Counted from the first letter of the stretch, positions 12,992 through 22,176 are shown. The stretch is DNA of 64,000 nucleotides from Schaalia sp. JY-X169 (GCF_014069575.1 NZ_CP059675.1:868001-932000), one strand, 5' to 3'. Notes: generated by a model not told the origin, from the letters alone. Program-made: numbers and translations.

Positions 12992-14155
12992 ATGCCCGTG
13001 AAGATCGGAGCGGAACGCCTGCTCGAAAACCCCGGTCTGGTCCCCGGGCAGCGCTGGGGGCTGATTACCAACTACACCGCTATCCTCGCGAACTTGGAAC
13101 TCAGTGCGGTTGCTCTTCATCGCGAGCATGGGAAGGTCGCGGCTATCCTTGGGCCCGAGCATGGCCTGCGGGGAACAGCCCAGGCGGGCCTGGCGGAATC
13201 CGCCGACCGTGATCCCCAGACCGGATTGCCCGTCCTCGACACTTACGGGCTCACTGACGACAAGCTGGATGAAGCGATCGAGGCACTCAACCTGGATGCC
13301 CTGGTTGCAGACATCCAAGACGTGGGAACGCGGTTCTACACCTATGCCTGGACCGTGGTTGACTGCATGCGCAGCGCAGCCCGGCTGGGGATTCCCTTCT
13401 ACGTGCTTGATCGTCCCAACCCGCTCTCGGGAGCAGTCGTGGAAGGGCCGGGGCTTGCTCCGGGTTTTGAGAGTTTCGTCGGCCGCAGCAGTATCCCTAT
13501 CCGCCACGGTCTGACAATCGGAGAGTTGGCGCGCGAGTGTTCTGCGCGCGACAGCGCCGATGGCCTGGCCTCCGCCCCCGTCGAAGTCATCGCCATGGAG
13601 GGGTGGTCAAGGGAAATGTACATGGAGGACACCGGGCTCCCCTGGGTGATGCCGTCCCCGAACCTACCCACGGTTGACACCGCTCTGGTCTACCCGGGCA
13701 CCGCACTGTTCGAAGGCACCACCATGTCCGAAGGTAGGGGAACTACGCGACCCTTCGAATTGGTGGGCGCCCCTTGGCTCCGCGAGTCATTCGCGACAGC
13801 TTTGAACTCGCGTTCACTGCCGGGAGCTGCTTTCCGTCCCGCTTGGTTTGTGCCGACTTTTCAGAAGCACGAGGGCGAACCGGTGTGCGGTAGCCAGCTC
13901 TATGTCACGGACCGCGAGGCATTCCGCCCGGTTCTCACGGGAGTCACCATGCTCGAAATCGCTCACGAAATATCGGGCGAGCAATTTGTCTGGAGGCGTC
14001 CGGAGTGGGAGAGTGAGCAGGTCAGAAGGCCATTTGCCGATCTACTCTGGGGCAGCCCGGTCCTGCGCGATGGGATTGATGGAGGCTGTGGCGCCCTCGA
14101 AATCATTTCGCGATCACCCGCGCCACGGCCGTATCTTGCGCCTCAGATCTACTAG
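12992..14155 (+). CDS. namZ: Exo-beta-N-acetylmuramidase NamZ (DUF1343 family)
   Basis: A 387-residue DUF1343 protein, the family in which B. subtilis NamZ (YbbC) was shown to release terminal MurNAc from peptidoglycan chains. The ATG at 12992 follows AGGAGG; a longer frame upstream overlaps nagZ and is rejected. Recognisable segments are GPEHGLRGTAQAG, LDALVADIQDVGTRFYTYAW, FYVLDRPNPLSGAVVEGP, PSPNLPTVDTALVYPGTALF and GTTMSEGRGTTRPFELVGAPW. No signal peptide is visible, again pointing to intracellular trimming. NagZ and NamZ are expected to work alternately on GlcNAc-MurNAc chains. Adjacent to nagZ with one base between. Confidence 0.93.
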   Translation: MPVKIGAERLLENPGLVPGQRWGLITNYTAILANLELSAVALHREHGKVAAILGPEHGLRGTAQAGLAESADRDPQTGLPVLDTYGLTDDKLDEAIEALNLDALVADIQDVGTRFYTYAWTVVDCMRSAARLGIPFYVLDRPNPLSGAVVEGPGLAPGFESFVGRSSIPIRHGLTIGELARECSARDSADGLASAPVEVIAMEGWSREMYMEDTGLPWVMPSPNLPTVDTALVYPGTALFEGTTMSEGRGTTRPFELVGAPWLRESFATALNSRSLPGAAFRPAWFVPTFQKHEGEPVCGSQLYVTDREAFRPVLTGVTMLEIAHEISGEQFVWRRPEWESEQVRRPFADLLWGSPVLRDGIDGGCGALEIISRSPAPRPYLAPQIY

Positions 14156-14235
14156 AGCCGGTTGGCAGCAGCTCTGCCGCGACCTCGACTTCCAGGGTGA
14201 TCTGTTGCACAAACGTAACAAAATGACCTAACAGG

Positions 14236-14265
14236 TTGAATGTCGGAAACAAATCTACATACAAT
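14236..14265 (+). promoter_or_regulatory. Candidate promoter of the ABC importer operon
   Basis: TTGAAT at 14236-14241 and TACAAT at 14260-14265 are separated by 18 bases. They sit 57 bases before the substrate-binding protein start. A short dyad ACCTAACAGGT overlaps just upstream (14227-14237) and could be an operator. Confidence 0.5.
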
Positions 14266-14321
14266 GCATTTATTCCCACCGTTCAATGGTCGTTCGGATG
14301 GGGTCTGCGAAAGGAACAAGG

Positions 14322-16022
14322 ATGTCCCCGAATAGGAAATGGAAGCGCGCAGCACTCGCTGCTGGTTTAGCTGCTTCCCTCGGTCTGCTGGCCGCGTGTG
14401 GCGGCGGTGGGTCAGGCACAGATGGGTCCGCAGGTCAGTCCGGAGAAGGCGCTGCCGACGGACCCACCCTGATTGCATTTGCTGGCACACAAACACCAGT
14501 TGTTGCCAACTTCAACCCCTACTCGCCGACTGCGCTCCACGCGGCGCTCGGCGGAGTTTATGAGCCGCTGTTCTTCTACAACAAGGCTGAAGCCCGCGAG
14601 CCAATCGCTCTGCTCGGTGAATCAACCGAGTGGAGTGAAGATGGCACAGAACTAACCATCAAGATCCGCGACGGCGTCAAGTGGAATGATGGCGAGCCGC
14701 TCACCTCAGACGACATCAAGTACTCCTTCACCAACGAGGGCGTACAGATGGATTACGTCGAGGACGTGGAGGTCATCGACGACACTTCAGTAAAGTTGCA
14801 CTTCAACCAGCCGTCATTCACCAATGAGTACTCGATTCTCGGCGCCACCTACATCGTTCCCGAACACGTCTTCAGCGGCGTATCGGATCTGGTGACTTTC
14901 GATAACGCCACCACCCCCGTTGGAACCGGACCCTTCATGGTCGAAAACGTCACCGACGCTGCTTACACCATGGTTGCTAACCCCGACTACTGGGATGCTG
15001 AGCGCCCCGGAATCAACAGGGTTCAGTACCTTGGTATCGACGGCAACTCCTCGGCCGAGTCCCTCTTCAAGGCAGGTGAGCTGGACTACTCAACGTTCTT
15101 TGTTCCCCAGCCGGACGCCCTCGTGAAGCCTCACGACCTGGGCTACCTCAATGTCGCCTCACCGAACCCCACGGTAGTGATGATCTGCAGCAATGCGGAA
15201 CTCGGTTGCACGGGAGCGCAGACACACAAGGAAGTTCGCCAGGCACTGAACCTGTCGATTAACCGCGGCGAAATCAACGAGAAGGCATACTACAACCTGG
15301 CGCAGCCGGCCTCGCCAACCTTCGTCAAGCCCGACCGTGACGAAGCCTGGGTTGCAGAAGGCATGCCTCTGACTAACCCGGACGATGCCGATCCGGCAGC
15401 GGCCAAGGAAGTTATGGAAGCCGCCGGCTGGACGCTCGGCTCAGACGGAATCTATGAGAAGGACGGCGAACGCGCCTCCATCAAACTGGAGTCGGTTGAG
15501 GGCTGGTCCGACCAGAACGCCGCCGCGGAACTCATGGTTTCCCAGGCCAAGGCCGCCGGCATTGAACTGCAGAACGGTACCATCACCAACGACCAGTACT
15601 CCGACCGTCGTATGACCGGTGACTACCAACTGTTCACGGGTGCGCTCTTCGGAACCCCGATTTCAGATCCGTTCACCATCTACCGCAACTCCTTCACCAC
15701 CGACTTCACACAGCCGGTTGGAACGTCGCTTGAGCCGAACCAGACCAACTACTCGCGCTACTCCAACCCGGCAGTGGACGAGGCCGTTGCGGCAGCGGCG
15801 ACAACCAACGACACGGAGCAGTTGAAGGCCGCCTACGCCATTGTTCAAGAGAACATTGTCGAGGACGTCCCCTACATCTCCCTGTTCCACGGTGGATCAC
15901 AGACCTTCTTCAACCAGACTGACTTCACCGGCTGGCCAACCGAAGATGACCTGTACGCATTCCCTGCTTCCTGGGATGGTGTCTCAGCCGCCTACATCCT
16001 CTCGAAGCTTTCCTACAAGTAA
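14322..16022 (+). CDS. ABC transporter substrate-binding lipoprotein (SBP family 5)
   Basis: A 566-residue extracellular solute-binding protein of family 5 (Opp/Dpp type). The ATG at 14322 is preceded by AAAGGA. It starts with a classic lipoprotein signal: basic N-region (SPNRKWKR), hydrophobic core, and lipobox LLAAC, so Cys would be lipidated and the protein held at the outer face of the membrane. Family motifs include IKIRDGVKWNDGEPLTSDDI, GTGPFMVENV and the VRQALNLSINRGEIN segment. Family 5 proteins bind peptides but also oligosaccharides; the surroundings (nagZ, namZ, murQ, RpiR, MurK-like kinase) point to muropeptides or MurNAc-containing saccharides, which is inference. A strong hairpin after the gene may keep its transcript level above that of the permeases. 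Confidence 0.92.
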   Translation: MSPNRKWKRAALAAGLAASLGLLAACGGGGSGTDGSAGQSGEGAADGPTLIAFAGTQTPVVANFNPYSPTALHAALGGVYEPLFFYNKAEAREPIALLGESTEWSEDGTELTIKIRDGVKWNDGEPLTSDDIKYSFTNEGVQMDYVEDVEVIDDTSVKLHFNQPSFTNEYSILGATYIVPEHVFSGVSDLVTFDNATTPVGTGPFMVENVTDAAYTMVANPDYWDAERPGINRVQYLGIDGNSSAESLFKAGELDYSTFFVPQPDALVKPHDLGYLNVASPNPTVVMICSNAELGCTGAQTHKEVRQALNLSINRGEINEKAYYNLAQPASPTFVKPDRDEAWVAEGMPLTNPDDADPAAAKEVMEAAGWTLGSDGIYEKDGERASIKLESVEGWSDQNAAAELMVSQAKAAGIELQNGTITNDQYSDRRMTGDYQLFTGALFGTPISDPFTIYRNSFTTDFTQPVGTSLEPNQTNYSRYSNPAVDEAVAAAATTNDTEQLKAAYAIVQENIVEDVPYISLFHGGSQTFFNQTDFTGWPTEDDLYAFPASWDGVSAAYILSKLSYK

Positions 16023-16049
16023 ACAACCGCTGCTCGCAGCATAGAAAAG

Positions 16050-16089
16050 GTCCGGTCACTCCCACTCCTCGCGAGGGGAGTGGCCGGAC
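16050..16089 (+). terminator. Intra-operon hairpin after the binding-protein gene
   Basis: GTCCGGTCACTCCC (16050-16063) pairs with GGGGAGTGGCCGGAC (16075-16089). There is no T-tract, so partial termination or 3'-end protection of the binding-protein message is more likely than full termination. Confidence 0.6.
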
Positions 16090-16119
16090 TACCTAAGACA
16101 CGCAAAGGAGCGGTGGCGC

Positions 16120-17115
16120 GTGCGATATTACGTGCGACGAATTGCGTTCTACGTGCTCACACTTTGGGCCGCAGTATCGCTGAACTTCATGTTGCCACGG
16201 TTGATGCCGGGCGACCCCAGAACCATTTTCATCGAGAAAATCATGCGACGCGGCGGTGAGATCACCCCCGCGATGGAAAACTCGATCAACCTCATCTTCG
16301 GTGCCGATGACTCACCGATGTGGAACCAGTACATCAACTACTGGGGCAACCTCTTCAAGGGTGACCTCGGTGTGTCGAGCTCAATGTTCCCCGCCCAGGT
16401 CTCCACACTGATTGGCAATGCGCTGCCGTGGACACTGATGCTGGTGGGTATTGCCACCATCATTTCCTTCATCCTCGGTGTCGCAATCGGTGCCTTCGCC
16501 GGATGGAAGCGCGGAACCGCCGCTGACGCCCTCATCCCCGGAATGACGCTCCTTCAGTCGGTGCCCTACTTCTGGCTGGCGCTGATCTTCGTCTCCCTCT
16601 TCTCCGTCTCACTCGGTTGGTTCCCCATCATCGGCGGCTACTCCATGAGGGCCTTCCCAGCAGGACCCGAACTCAGCTGGCCCTTCATTTCCAGCGTCAT
16701 TTACCACGGGCTCCTCCCTGCCCTGACGATCATCATCGCCTCAGTGGGTGGATGGGTGCTCGGCATGCGCAACATGATGGTGTCGACACTGTCGGAAGAC
16801 TACGTGGTCACCGCCGAGGCTAAGGGCCTGCGAAACAGTCGCATCTTCACCTGGTATGCGGGACGCAACGCTGCGTTGCCATCACTTGCAGCCTTCGGAA
16901 TCAACCTCGGCTTCGTCGTGGCAGGTTCGATCGTTATGGAGCAGGTGTTCTCATACCCCGGGGTCGGCAAACTGCTCATGACCGCCGTTCAAGACAAGGA
17001 CTTTGCACTTATGCAAGGTGTCTTCCTGATAATTACCATCACCGTTCTCCTTGCCAACTTCATTATGGACATGGTTTACGGGTTCATTGATCCGAGGGCG
17101 CGTAGCAATGTCTAG
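16120..17115 (+). CDS. ABC transporter permease, DppB/OppB type
   Basis: A 331-residue inner-membrane permease with about six membrane helices. It starts RYYVRRIAFYVLTLWAAVSL and contains LPRLMPGDP, both typical of DppB/OppB. The EAA-like coupling loop to the ATPase is seen in the VTAEAKGLRNSRIFTWYAGR stretch (about 228-247). GTG start, nine bases after AAAGGAG. It overlaps the next permease gene by 8 bases. It forms the membrane channel with the following gene. Confidence 0.93.
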   Translation: MRYYVRRIAFYVLTLWAAVSLNFMLPRLMPGDPRTIFIEKIMRRGGEITPAMENSINLIFGADDSPMWNQYINYWGNLFKGDLGVSSSMFPAQVSTLIGNALPWTLMLVGIATIISFILGVAIGAFAGWKRGTAADALIPGMTLLQSVPYFWLALIFVSLFSVSLGWFPIIGGYSMRAFPAGPELSWPFISSVIYHGLLPALTIIIASVGGWVLGMRNMMVSTLSEDYVVTAEAKGLRNSRIFTWYAGRNAALPSLAAFGINLGFVVAGSIVMEQVFSYPGVGKLLMTAVQDKDFALMQGVFLIITITVLLANFIMDMVYGFIDPRARSNV

Positions 17116-18184
17116 TGAACAAGTAGATAACGTACTGGCTGGAGTTCCACTCCAGGTCGACACCACAGACTCAGCGGCACTATCACAGGCAACCACGCCA
17201 CTTTCAGAGGGCGAAGAGATCCTTGAGAAGCAGCTGTCCTCCCGCAGGAAGGGCCGCCTTCGTCGGTCGCTTCCACGCATGGATATCAAGCTCGGCCTCG
17301 GCCTTTTCTTGACACTCGGGATCGTGTTCTTCGCAATCCTGGGCCCATTCCTGACGCAGAATCCGCGCGAGTACGGCAACGCCCCCATGCAGGCGCCCTC
17401 CGGCGCACACCTCCTGGGGACCAACAACCTGGGGGCGGACGTCCTCGCCCAGTTGGCCGAGGGCGCAGCCGGGTCCCTACTGGTTGGGGCAACAGCAGGC
17501 TTTATTGCCGTGGTGTTCTCACTGTTCTTCGGTATCGTTGCAGGCTACCGGGGAGGGTTTGTCGACGAGGCGCTTTCCCTGGTCACCAACATCATGCTGG
17601 TCATTCCCGGCCTGCCGCTGGTCATCGTGGTCGCAGCGTACATGGAAACCCGTTCGATGTGGATGATCGCCCTCGTCCTCGGCGTCACCTCCTGGGCGGG
17701 ATCCGCGGTCGTGCTGCGCCTGCAAGCCAAGTCATTGCGCAACCGTGACTACGTCTCCGCATCGCGAACCGCAGGTGAGAAGGGATACCGGATCATCCTG
17801 GTTGAAATCCTTCCCAACCTGTTGCCACTGCTGGCCTCGATGTTCCTCTCCGCAGTTGTCCTCGCAGTTTTGTCCGAGGCCGGTCTGTCCTACCTTGGGC
17901 TTGGCCCATCCGGCGCAATCACCTGGGGAACAATGCTGAATCAGGCCGCCCAACAGAACGCCTTCCACGTTGGTGCGTGGTGGTGGTTTGTTCCCCCGGG
18001 GCTTCTAATCGCCCTGCTGGGTTGCGGCCTATCGCTGATCAACTTCTCGATTGACGAAACTATCAACCCGAAGCTGCGTGCCGCACCCGACGCAGTTCGG
18101 TCAGTCCGCAAAGCTGAACGTGAACTGCGCCGCAAGGACGCACAACGCAAGACACTGGCTTCTGCAGGGAAGGCATCAAAGTGA
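17108..18184 (+). CDS. ABC transporter permease, DppC/OppC type
   Basis: A 358-residue permease paired with the DppB-type protein. The ATG at 17108 overlaps the previous stop; the longer upstream frame lies wholly inside the previous gene. A cytoplasmic N-terminal segment of about 75 residues is followed by about six helices. LGTNNLGADVLAQLAEGA and the EAA-loop SASRTAGEKGYRIILVEILP are typical of DppC/OppC. The stop overlaps the GTG of the next gene by four bases (GTGA). Confidence 0.92.
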   Translation: MSSEQVDNVLAGVPLQVDTTDSAALSQATTPLSEGEEILEKQLSSRRKGRLRRSLPRMDIKLGLGLFLTLGIVFFAILGPFLTQNPREYGNAPMQAPSGAHLLGTNNLGADVLAQLAEGAAGSLLVGATAGFIAVVFSLFFGIVAGYRGGFVDEALSLVTNIMLVIPGLPLVIVVAAYMETRSMWMIALVLGVTSWAGSAVVLRLQAKSLRNRDYVSASRTAGEKGYRIILVEILPNLLPLLASMFLSAVVLAVLSEAGLSYLGLGPSGAITWGTMLNQAAQQNAFHVGAWWWFVPPGLLIALLGCGLSLINFSIDETINPKLRAAPDAVRSVRKAERELRRKDAQRKTLASAGKASK

Positions 18185-19113
18185 CTGAAACTCTCTATAC
18201 GGGGCCGCTAACAACCCCGGAACACGACGAGTACATGGCTCAGCAAATCCCGGTCCTCACCGCGGAAAACATGTCGATCACGTACGAGGTAGCAGAGCCT
18301 GTTCGCGCCGTCCGAGACGTCTCACTGGTCCTGAACCGTGGGGAGATCCTCGGCCTCGCCGGCGAATCCGGCTGCGGGAAAACCACCCTGGCATACGGGA
18401 TTAACAGGCTCCTCAAACCACCCGCCATGCTCACAGGTGGGACCGTGACCATGCATGACAAGAGCGGCACAGACATCGACGTCACCGGCCTCTACGGTGA
18501 TGGCCTGCGCAAGTTTCGGTGGGAGAAAATCTCCATGGTGTTCCAGGGCGCCATGAATGCCCTCAACCCGGTGATTTCGGTTCGCGCCCAGCTCTTTGAC
18601 GTCTTCAAGACACACCGTCCAGGCATGACGAAGGCCGAGAAGACCGAGGCATCACGTCACCTCTTGGAACTTGTTGGGGTCGACCCAAACAGGCTCAACG
18701 CCTTCGCTCACGAACTATCAGGTGGGATGCGTCAACGTGTCATGATCGCCATGGCGCTGGCGCTGAACCCGCAAATCATGATCATGGATGAACCCACCAC
18801 CGCCCTCGACGTCGTGGTGCAGCGGGGGATTCTACGGGAGATCATGCGGCTGCGCGAAGAACTCAACTTCGCCGTCATCTTCATCACCCACGACCTGCCG
18901 CTCCTCCTTGAGATTTCCGACCGAATCGCCATCATGCGTGACGGGCAGATCGTCGAACTCAACACCTCGAAGAACATTTACGAGAACCCACAGCACGATT
19001 ACACGAAGAAGCTGCTGTCTTCATTCCCCAGCTTGCTTGGGGACGAGGGCGACTTCGTTCGCACCGGCACGGGCCGAGCAGGTTCCACTGCAAACCAGGG
19101 GGTAGGAAAGTGA
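18181..19113 (+). CDS. ABC transporter ATP-binding protein, DppD/OppD type
   Basis: A 310-residue ATPase with a complete set of motifs: Walker A GESGCGKTT, Q-loop MVFQGAMNALNP, signature LSGGMRQR, Walker B IMIMDEPTTALD and switch histidine ITHD. GTG start in a four-base overlap with the permease. It energises import together with the next ATPase. Somewhat shorter at the C-terminus than many OppD proteins: it ends soon after the region following YTKKLLSS. Confidence 0.92.
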   Translation: MTETLYTGPLTTPEHDEYMAQQIPVLTAENMSITYEVAEPVRAVRDVSLVLNRGEILGLAGESGCGKTTLAYGINRLLKPPAMLTGGTVTMHDKSGTDIDVTGLYGDGLRKFRWEKISMVFQGAMNALNPVISVRAQLFDVFKTHRPGMTKAEKTEASRHLLELVGVDPNRLNAFAHELSGGMRQRVMIAMALALNPQIMIMDEPTTALDVVVQRGILREIMRLREELNFAVIFITHDLPLLLEISDRIAIMRDGQIVELNTSKNIYENPQHDYTKKLLSSFPSLLGDEGDFVRTGTGRAGSTANQGVGK

Positions 19114-19982
19114 GTCTTGTCGTTGACCACGTCACCAAGGAGTTCCGGATTCGCAAGGGCTTCAAATCCTCAATCCTGCGAGCAGTTGACGATGTTTCTT
19201 TCACACTAGAGCCCGGCAAAACCATCGCCCTCGTCGGTGAATCAGGCTCAGGAAAGTCGACAATTGCCAAACTCATCATGCGGCTGGAGCAGCCCACCAG
19301 GGGCCACATCACCGTTGACGGGCTACGGTCCACCGTTCGGGGAATCAAAGGGCAGGAGTACCTCCACCTGGTGCAAATGGTCTACCAGGACCCCTTCGCA
19401 TCGCTCAACCCGTTCCACACCATCGGGCACCACATCGAGCGGCCGCTGCGGATTCACGGAAAAGCCAAGAGCCGCGAGGAAGTGGATGAACAGGTTCTGG
19501 AACTGCTTTCTCGCGTCAACCTGGAGCCCGCGCAGTCCTATGCCGACCGCAACCCCCACGAACTATCCGGGGGGCAGCGGCAAAGGGTTGCGATCGCTCG
19601 GGCACTCGCACCGGGGGCAAAGTATCTGGTAGCAGACGAGCCGGTCTCCATGCTGGACGTGTCGATTCGCCTCTCCGTACTCAATCTCCTAGCGCGACTC
19701 CAACGCGAAGATAACCTGGGTGTCCTCTACATCACCCACGACCTCGCGACCGCGCGCCACTTCTCCGACGAAATCATGGTGCTCTACAAGGGGCAGGTCG
19801 TCGAGCGCGGACCGTCCGATGAAGTTATCCTGAACCCGCAACATAAGTACACCAAACTGCTCCTCAGCGCGGCCCCTATCCCTGCCAACCACGGTAAGCT
19901 ACGTGACTCGGTGCGTGCAGAAATGGCTGAGGGCGGCAGTTTTGACCAGTTCGGTAAGAACGTGCTCGCGGAGGAAGAATGA
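19110..19982 (+). CDS. ABC transporter ATP-binding protein, DppF/OppF type
   Basis: A 290-residue ATPase. Walker A GESGSGKST, Q-loop MVYQDPFASLNP, signature LSGGQRQR, Walker B YLVADEPVSMLD and switch ITHD are all intact. GTG start overlapping the previous stop by four bases; its own stop overlaps the regulator gene by four bases (ATGA), so the importer and regulator are translationally coupled. Confidence 0.92.
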   Translation: MSLVVDHVTKEFRIRKGFKSSILRAVDDVSFTLEPGKTIALVGESGSGKSTIAKLIMRLEQPTRGHITVDGLRSTVRGIKGQEYLHLVQMVYQDPFASLNPFHTIGHHIERPLRIHGKAKSREEVDEQVLELLSRVNLEPAQSYADRNPHELSGGQRQRVAIARALAPGAKYLVADEPVSMLDVSIRLSVLNLLARLQREDNLGVLYITHDLATARHFSDEIMVLYKGQVVERGPSDEVILNPQHKYTKLLLSAAPIPANHGKLRDSVRAEMAEGGSFDQFGKNVLAEEE

Positions 19983-20863
19983 TCTCGGACCCCGAAGTGC
20001 CACTCAGCGTAAGAATCCGCGGTGCACTGCCCGACCTCCAACCCGCTATGCGCAGGGTTGGGGAGATCATCGTCGCAGATCCCGCGCGCGTCTCAGGCAT
20101 GGCGATCTCTGTGCTTGCCAGCGAGGCCGCAACTTCTGAAACCACCGTGATCCGATTCTGCCGGACGCTGGGTATCTCCGGATACTCAGCGTTGCGCCTG
20201 GCACTCGCAACGGAGATGGGGGCGCGGGACCGGCAGGGGCCAGATGTTGAGAACGGAGACATCTTCCCCGACGACGACATCGACTCCGTGGTGAAGAAGA
20301 TCGCCTACGCTGACACCTGTTCCGTTGCGGACACAACGAATGCGCTTTCCCTGCGAGACCTGGCGGCAGTCGTCAACGACGTAGTTGCCGCAACCCGGAT
20401 CGAGATCTACGGAGTCGGCGCATCCGGGCTGGTCGCCGCAGACTTCCAGCAGAAACTACACCGCATCGGGATGACGGCGTTTGCGTTTTTTGACTCCCAC
20501 CAGTCCGTGTCCTCCGCGGCGCTTGCGGGGCCACAAACCGTTGCTTTTGGGTTCTCACACTCCGGTCGAACCATCGACACCATTGAGCCTCTGCGTATCG
20601 CTCAGTCGCGCGGGGCGAAGACGGTGGCTGTGACGAACTCGCCCAGCTCACCGATCGCTCAACTAGCGGACCGCACCCTGTTCACTGCGGCACGTGAGAC
20701 AACGTTCCGCGCCGGGGCGACAGGTAGTCGGCTTGCGCAGTTGACGGTTGTGGACTGCCTGTTCGTAGCGATCGCGCAGCAAACCTTCGACCGGAGCATC
20801 CAGGCACTGGAGGATACGCGCGCCGCCGTAGCTGATCTTGAGGCACGCCAGAGTGGTCGGTGA
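19979..20863 (+). CDS. RpiR-family transcriptional regulator (MurR-like)
   Basis: A 294-residue regulator. An N-terminal HTH_6 domain (about 15-80, with AISVLASEAATSETTVIRFC) is followed by a sugar-phosphate-binding SIS domain (about 125-260: IEIYGVGASGLVAADFQQKL, FGFSHSGRTIDTIEPLRIA). RpiR proteins such as MurR sense MurNAc-6-phosphate or related sugar phosphates and repress salvage genes. It lies in the operon it probably controls, between the importer and the kinase, which supports a MurR-like role. ATG start in a four-base overlap with the ATPase gene. Confidence 0.88.
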   Translation: MISDPEVPLSVRIRGALPDLQPAMRRVGEIIVADPARVSGMAISVLASEAATSETTVIRFCRTLGISGYSALRLALATEMGARDRQGPDVENGDIFPDDDIDSVVKKIAYADTCSVADTTNALSLRDLAAVVNDVVAATRIEIYGVGASGLVAADFQQKLHRIGMTAFAFFDSHQSVSSAALAGPQTVAFGFSHSGRTIDTIEPLRIAQSRGAKTVAVTNSPSSPIAQLADRTLFTAARETTFRAGATGSRLAQLTVVDCLFVAIAQQTFDRSIQALEDTRAAVADLEARQSGR

Positions 20864-21779
20864 GGACGCCCTCGTCGTCGGAATCGATGGGGGTGGAACC
20901 GCGGTCCGGGTGGTTGTCGCCGACCTCGCTGGGCGGATTGTGGCAGAGGCGCGTGGTGGGGGTATCAACCCGAACTCGGGAGGGGAACCCGGTCCCGTGT
21001 TGCGACAGGTGTTGGCGGACGCCCTCGACCAAAGTCCGGCCGGGACCCGGGACGCCATTGTCGGTGGGGTTGCGGGGCTAGCAGGATATCTGACCAGCCC
21101 TGACGTGCTGGAGACGGCGGCGCAGAGTGCCTGGACTGAGGCTGGACTTAGTACACAGCTTCGCGTGGTGTCTGACCTAGTGGTTGCCTTCTGGTCGGGG
21201 TTCTCCACTGGTGCTGCGCCACGTGGTCGGTCGGGGCGCGTGCTGATTGCGGGGACGGGGGCTGTCGCGGCAGCTATCCACGGCAGCGAAGTTGGCGCGG
21301 TGTGTGACGGATACGGCTACCTTCTTGGCGACCGGGGTGCAGGTGTGTGGCTGGGGCAGCAGGCTGTGCGTGCTGGCCTTGATGGCGCTTCTGGGCGGGG
21401 GCCGAAGACGATGCTGACCGACTTGGTATTATCTGGGCGATCCAGTGCAGAGGTGATTGCCGACGTATATCGCAAACCGCCACGTGACCTGGGCGGATAC
21501 GCGCCACTGATTGATCGTGCGGTAGAACTGGGTGACGAGGTCGCCACACTGATCGCCGGTGAGGCTGCGGAGGAGTTGTTTGCCGCCGCGAGTGCGGTGG
21601 GGGACACGCCCTCGGACGGAGCGCCGTTAGTGCTTGTTGGCAGCATTGCCGCAGGCGCCAACCCGGTGGGTGTGCGTCTTCGGGAGCTGCTGGATTCTCG
21701 CGACGTCAGTTATGTGTTAGGCGGGGACGGGATAGCGGGGGCTGTGGCTCTGGCTACGGCGGAGGCGAGCGGGGGATAG
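20853..21779 (+). CDS. murK: BadF/BadG/BcrA/BcrD-family amino-sugar kinase (MurK-like)
   Basis: A 308-residue ASKHA-fold kinase. It opens with the phosphate-1 loop VGIDGGGTAVRVVVADLAG and has a GTGAVAAAI adenosine region and the GYGYLLGDRGAGVWLGQQAV segment characteristic of the N-acetylglucosamine kinase/BadF group. A characterised member, Clostridium acetobutylicum MurK, phosphorylates MurNAc and GlcNAc. Here it would supply MurNAc-6-phosphate to MurQ, replacing the PTS transporter that does so in E. coli and B. subtilis. I chose the GTG at 20853 (11-base overlap with the regulator, TTGAGG upstream) over the TTG at 20838. The exact sugar is inferred from context. Confidence 0.82.
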   Translation: MVGEDALVVGIDGGGTAVRVVVADLAGRIVAEARGGGINPNSGGEPGPVLRQVLADALDQSPAGTRDAIVGGVAGLAGYLTSPDVLETAAQSAWTEAGLSTQLRVVSDLVVAFWSGFSTGAAPRGRSGRVLIAGTGAVAAAIHGSEVGAVCDGYGYLLGDRGAGVWLGQQAVRAGLDGASGRGPKTMLTDLVLSGRSSAEVIADVYRKPPRDLGGYAPLIDRAVELGDEVATLIAGEAAEELFAAASAVGDTPSDGAPLVLVGSIAAGANPVGVRLRELLDSRDVSYVLGGDGIAGAVALATAEASGG

Positions 21780-21809
21780 ACGCGCGGTTGCCTGCGGTCC
21801 CCAAGAGTG

Positions 21810-21849
21810 AGGCGAAGGGCCCGCCACATCTGGAGCGGACCCTTCGCCT
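21810..21849. terminator. Bidirectional terminator hairpin after the salvage operon
   Basis: AGGCGAAGGG (21810-21819) pairs perfectly with CCCTTCGCCT (21840-21849), extended by CCCGC/GCGGA inside. It lies between the kinase gene and the convergent glsB gene. T-richness is low on both sides. Confidence 0.65.
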
Positions 21850-21868
21850 TGTATAGAACCCAGCGTTT

Positions 21869-22132
21869 TTACGGTCTTCTCGAGGTTACAAGTGCCCCGT
21901 AGATCAGCAGCACAATCAGGGAACCACCGATGGCGACAAGCCAGGTCTGGATCGAAAAGAACTCTTCCAATGGTGCATTAAACAGCACCGACCCCAGCCA
22001 TCCTCCAAGCATTGCGCCCACGACACCTAAGATCAGGGTCGAGAACCAGCCACCATTTTGCCTTCCTGGCAGGATGAGCTTGGCGATTGAACCGGCTATC
22101 AGACCGAGTAGCAGAAAAGCTAGAAAACCCAT
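21869..22132 (-). CDS. GlsB/YeaQ/YmgE family stress-response membrane protein
   Basis: An 87-residue, three-helix membrane protein. The first helix is GFLAFLLLGLIAGSIAKLIL, followed by PGRQNGGWFSTLILGVVGA and a C-terminal helix. This is the transglycosylase-associated (GlsB/YeaQ/YmgE) family, commonly induced by general stress. ATG start with AAAGGAG upstream. It follows csbD on the same strand with 44 bases between, so the two are likely co-transcribed. Confidence 0.9.
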   Translation of the reverse strand: MGFLAFLLLGLIAGSIAKLILPGRQNGGWFSTLILGVVGAMLGGWLGSVLFNAPLEEFFSIQTWLVAIGGSLIVLLIYGALVTSRRP

Positions 22133-22176
22133 GGTTGTCTCCTTTCAAGATCGAAGTCAATTTGAGGAGAGATGGC

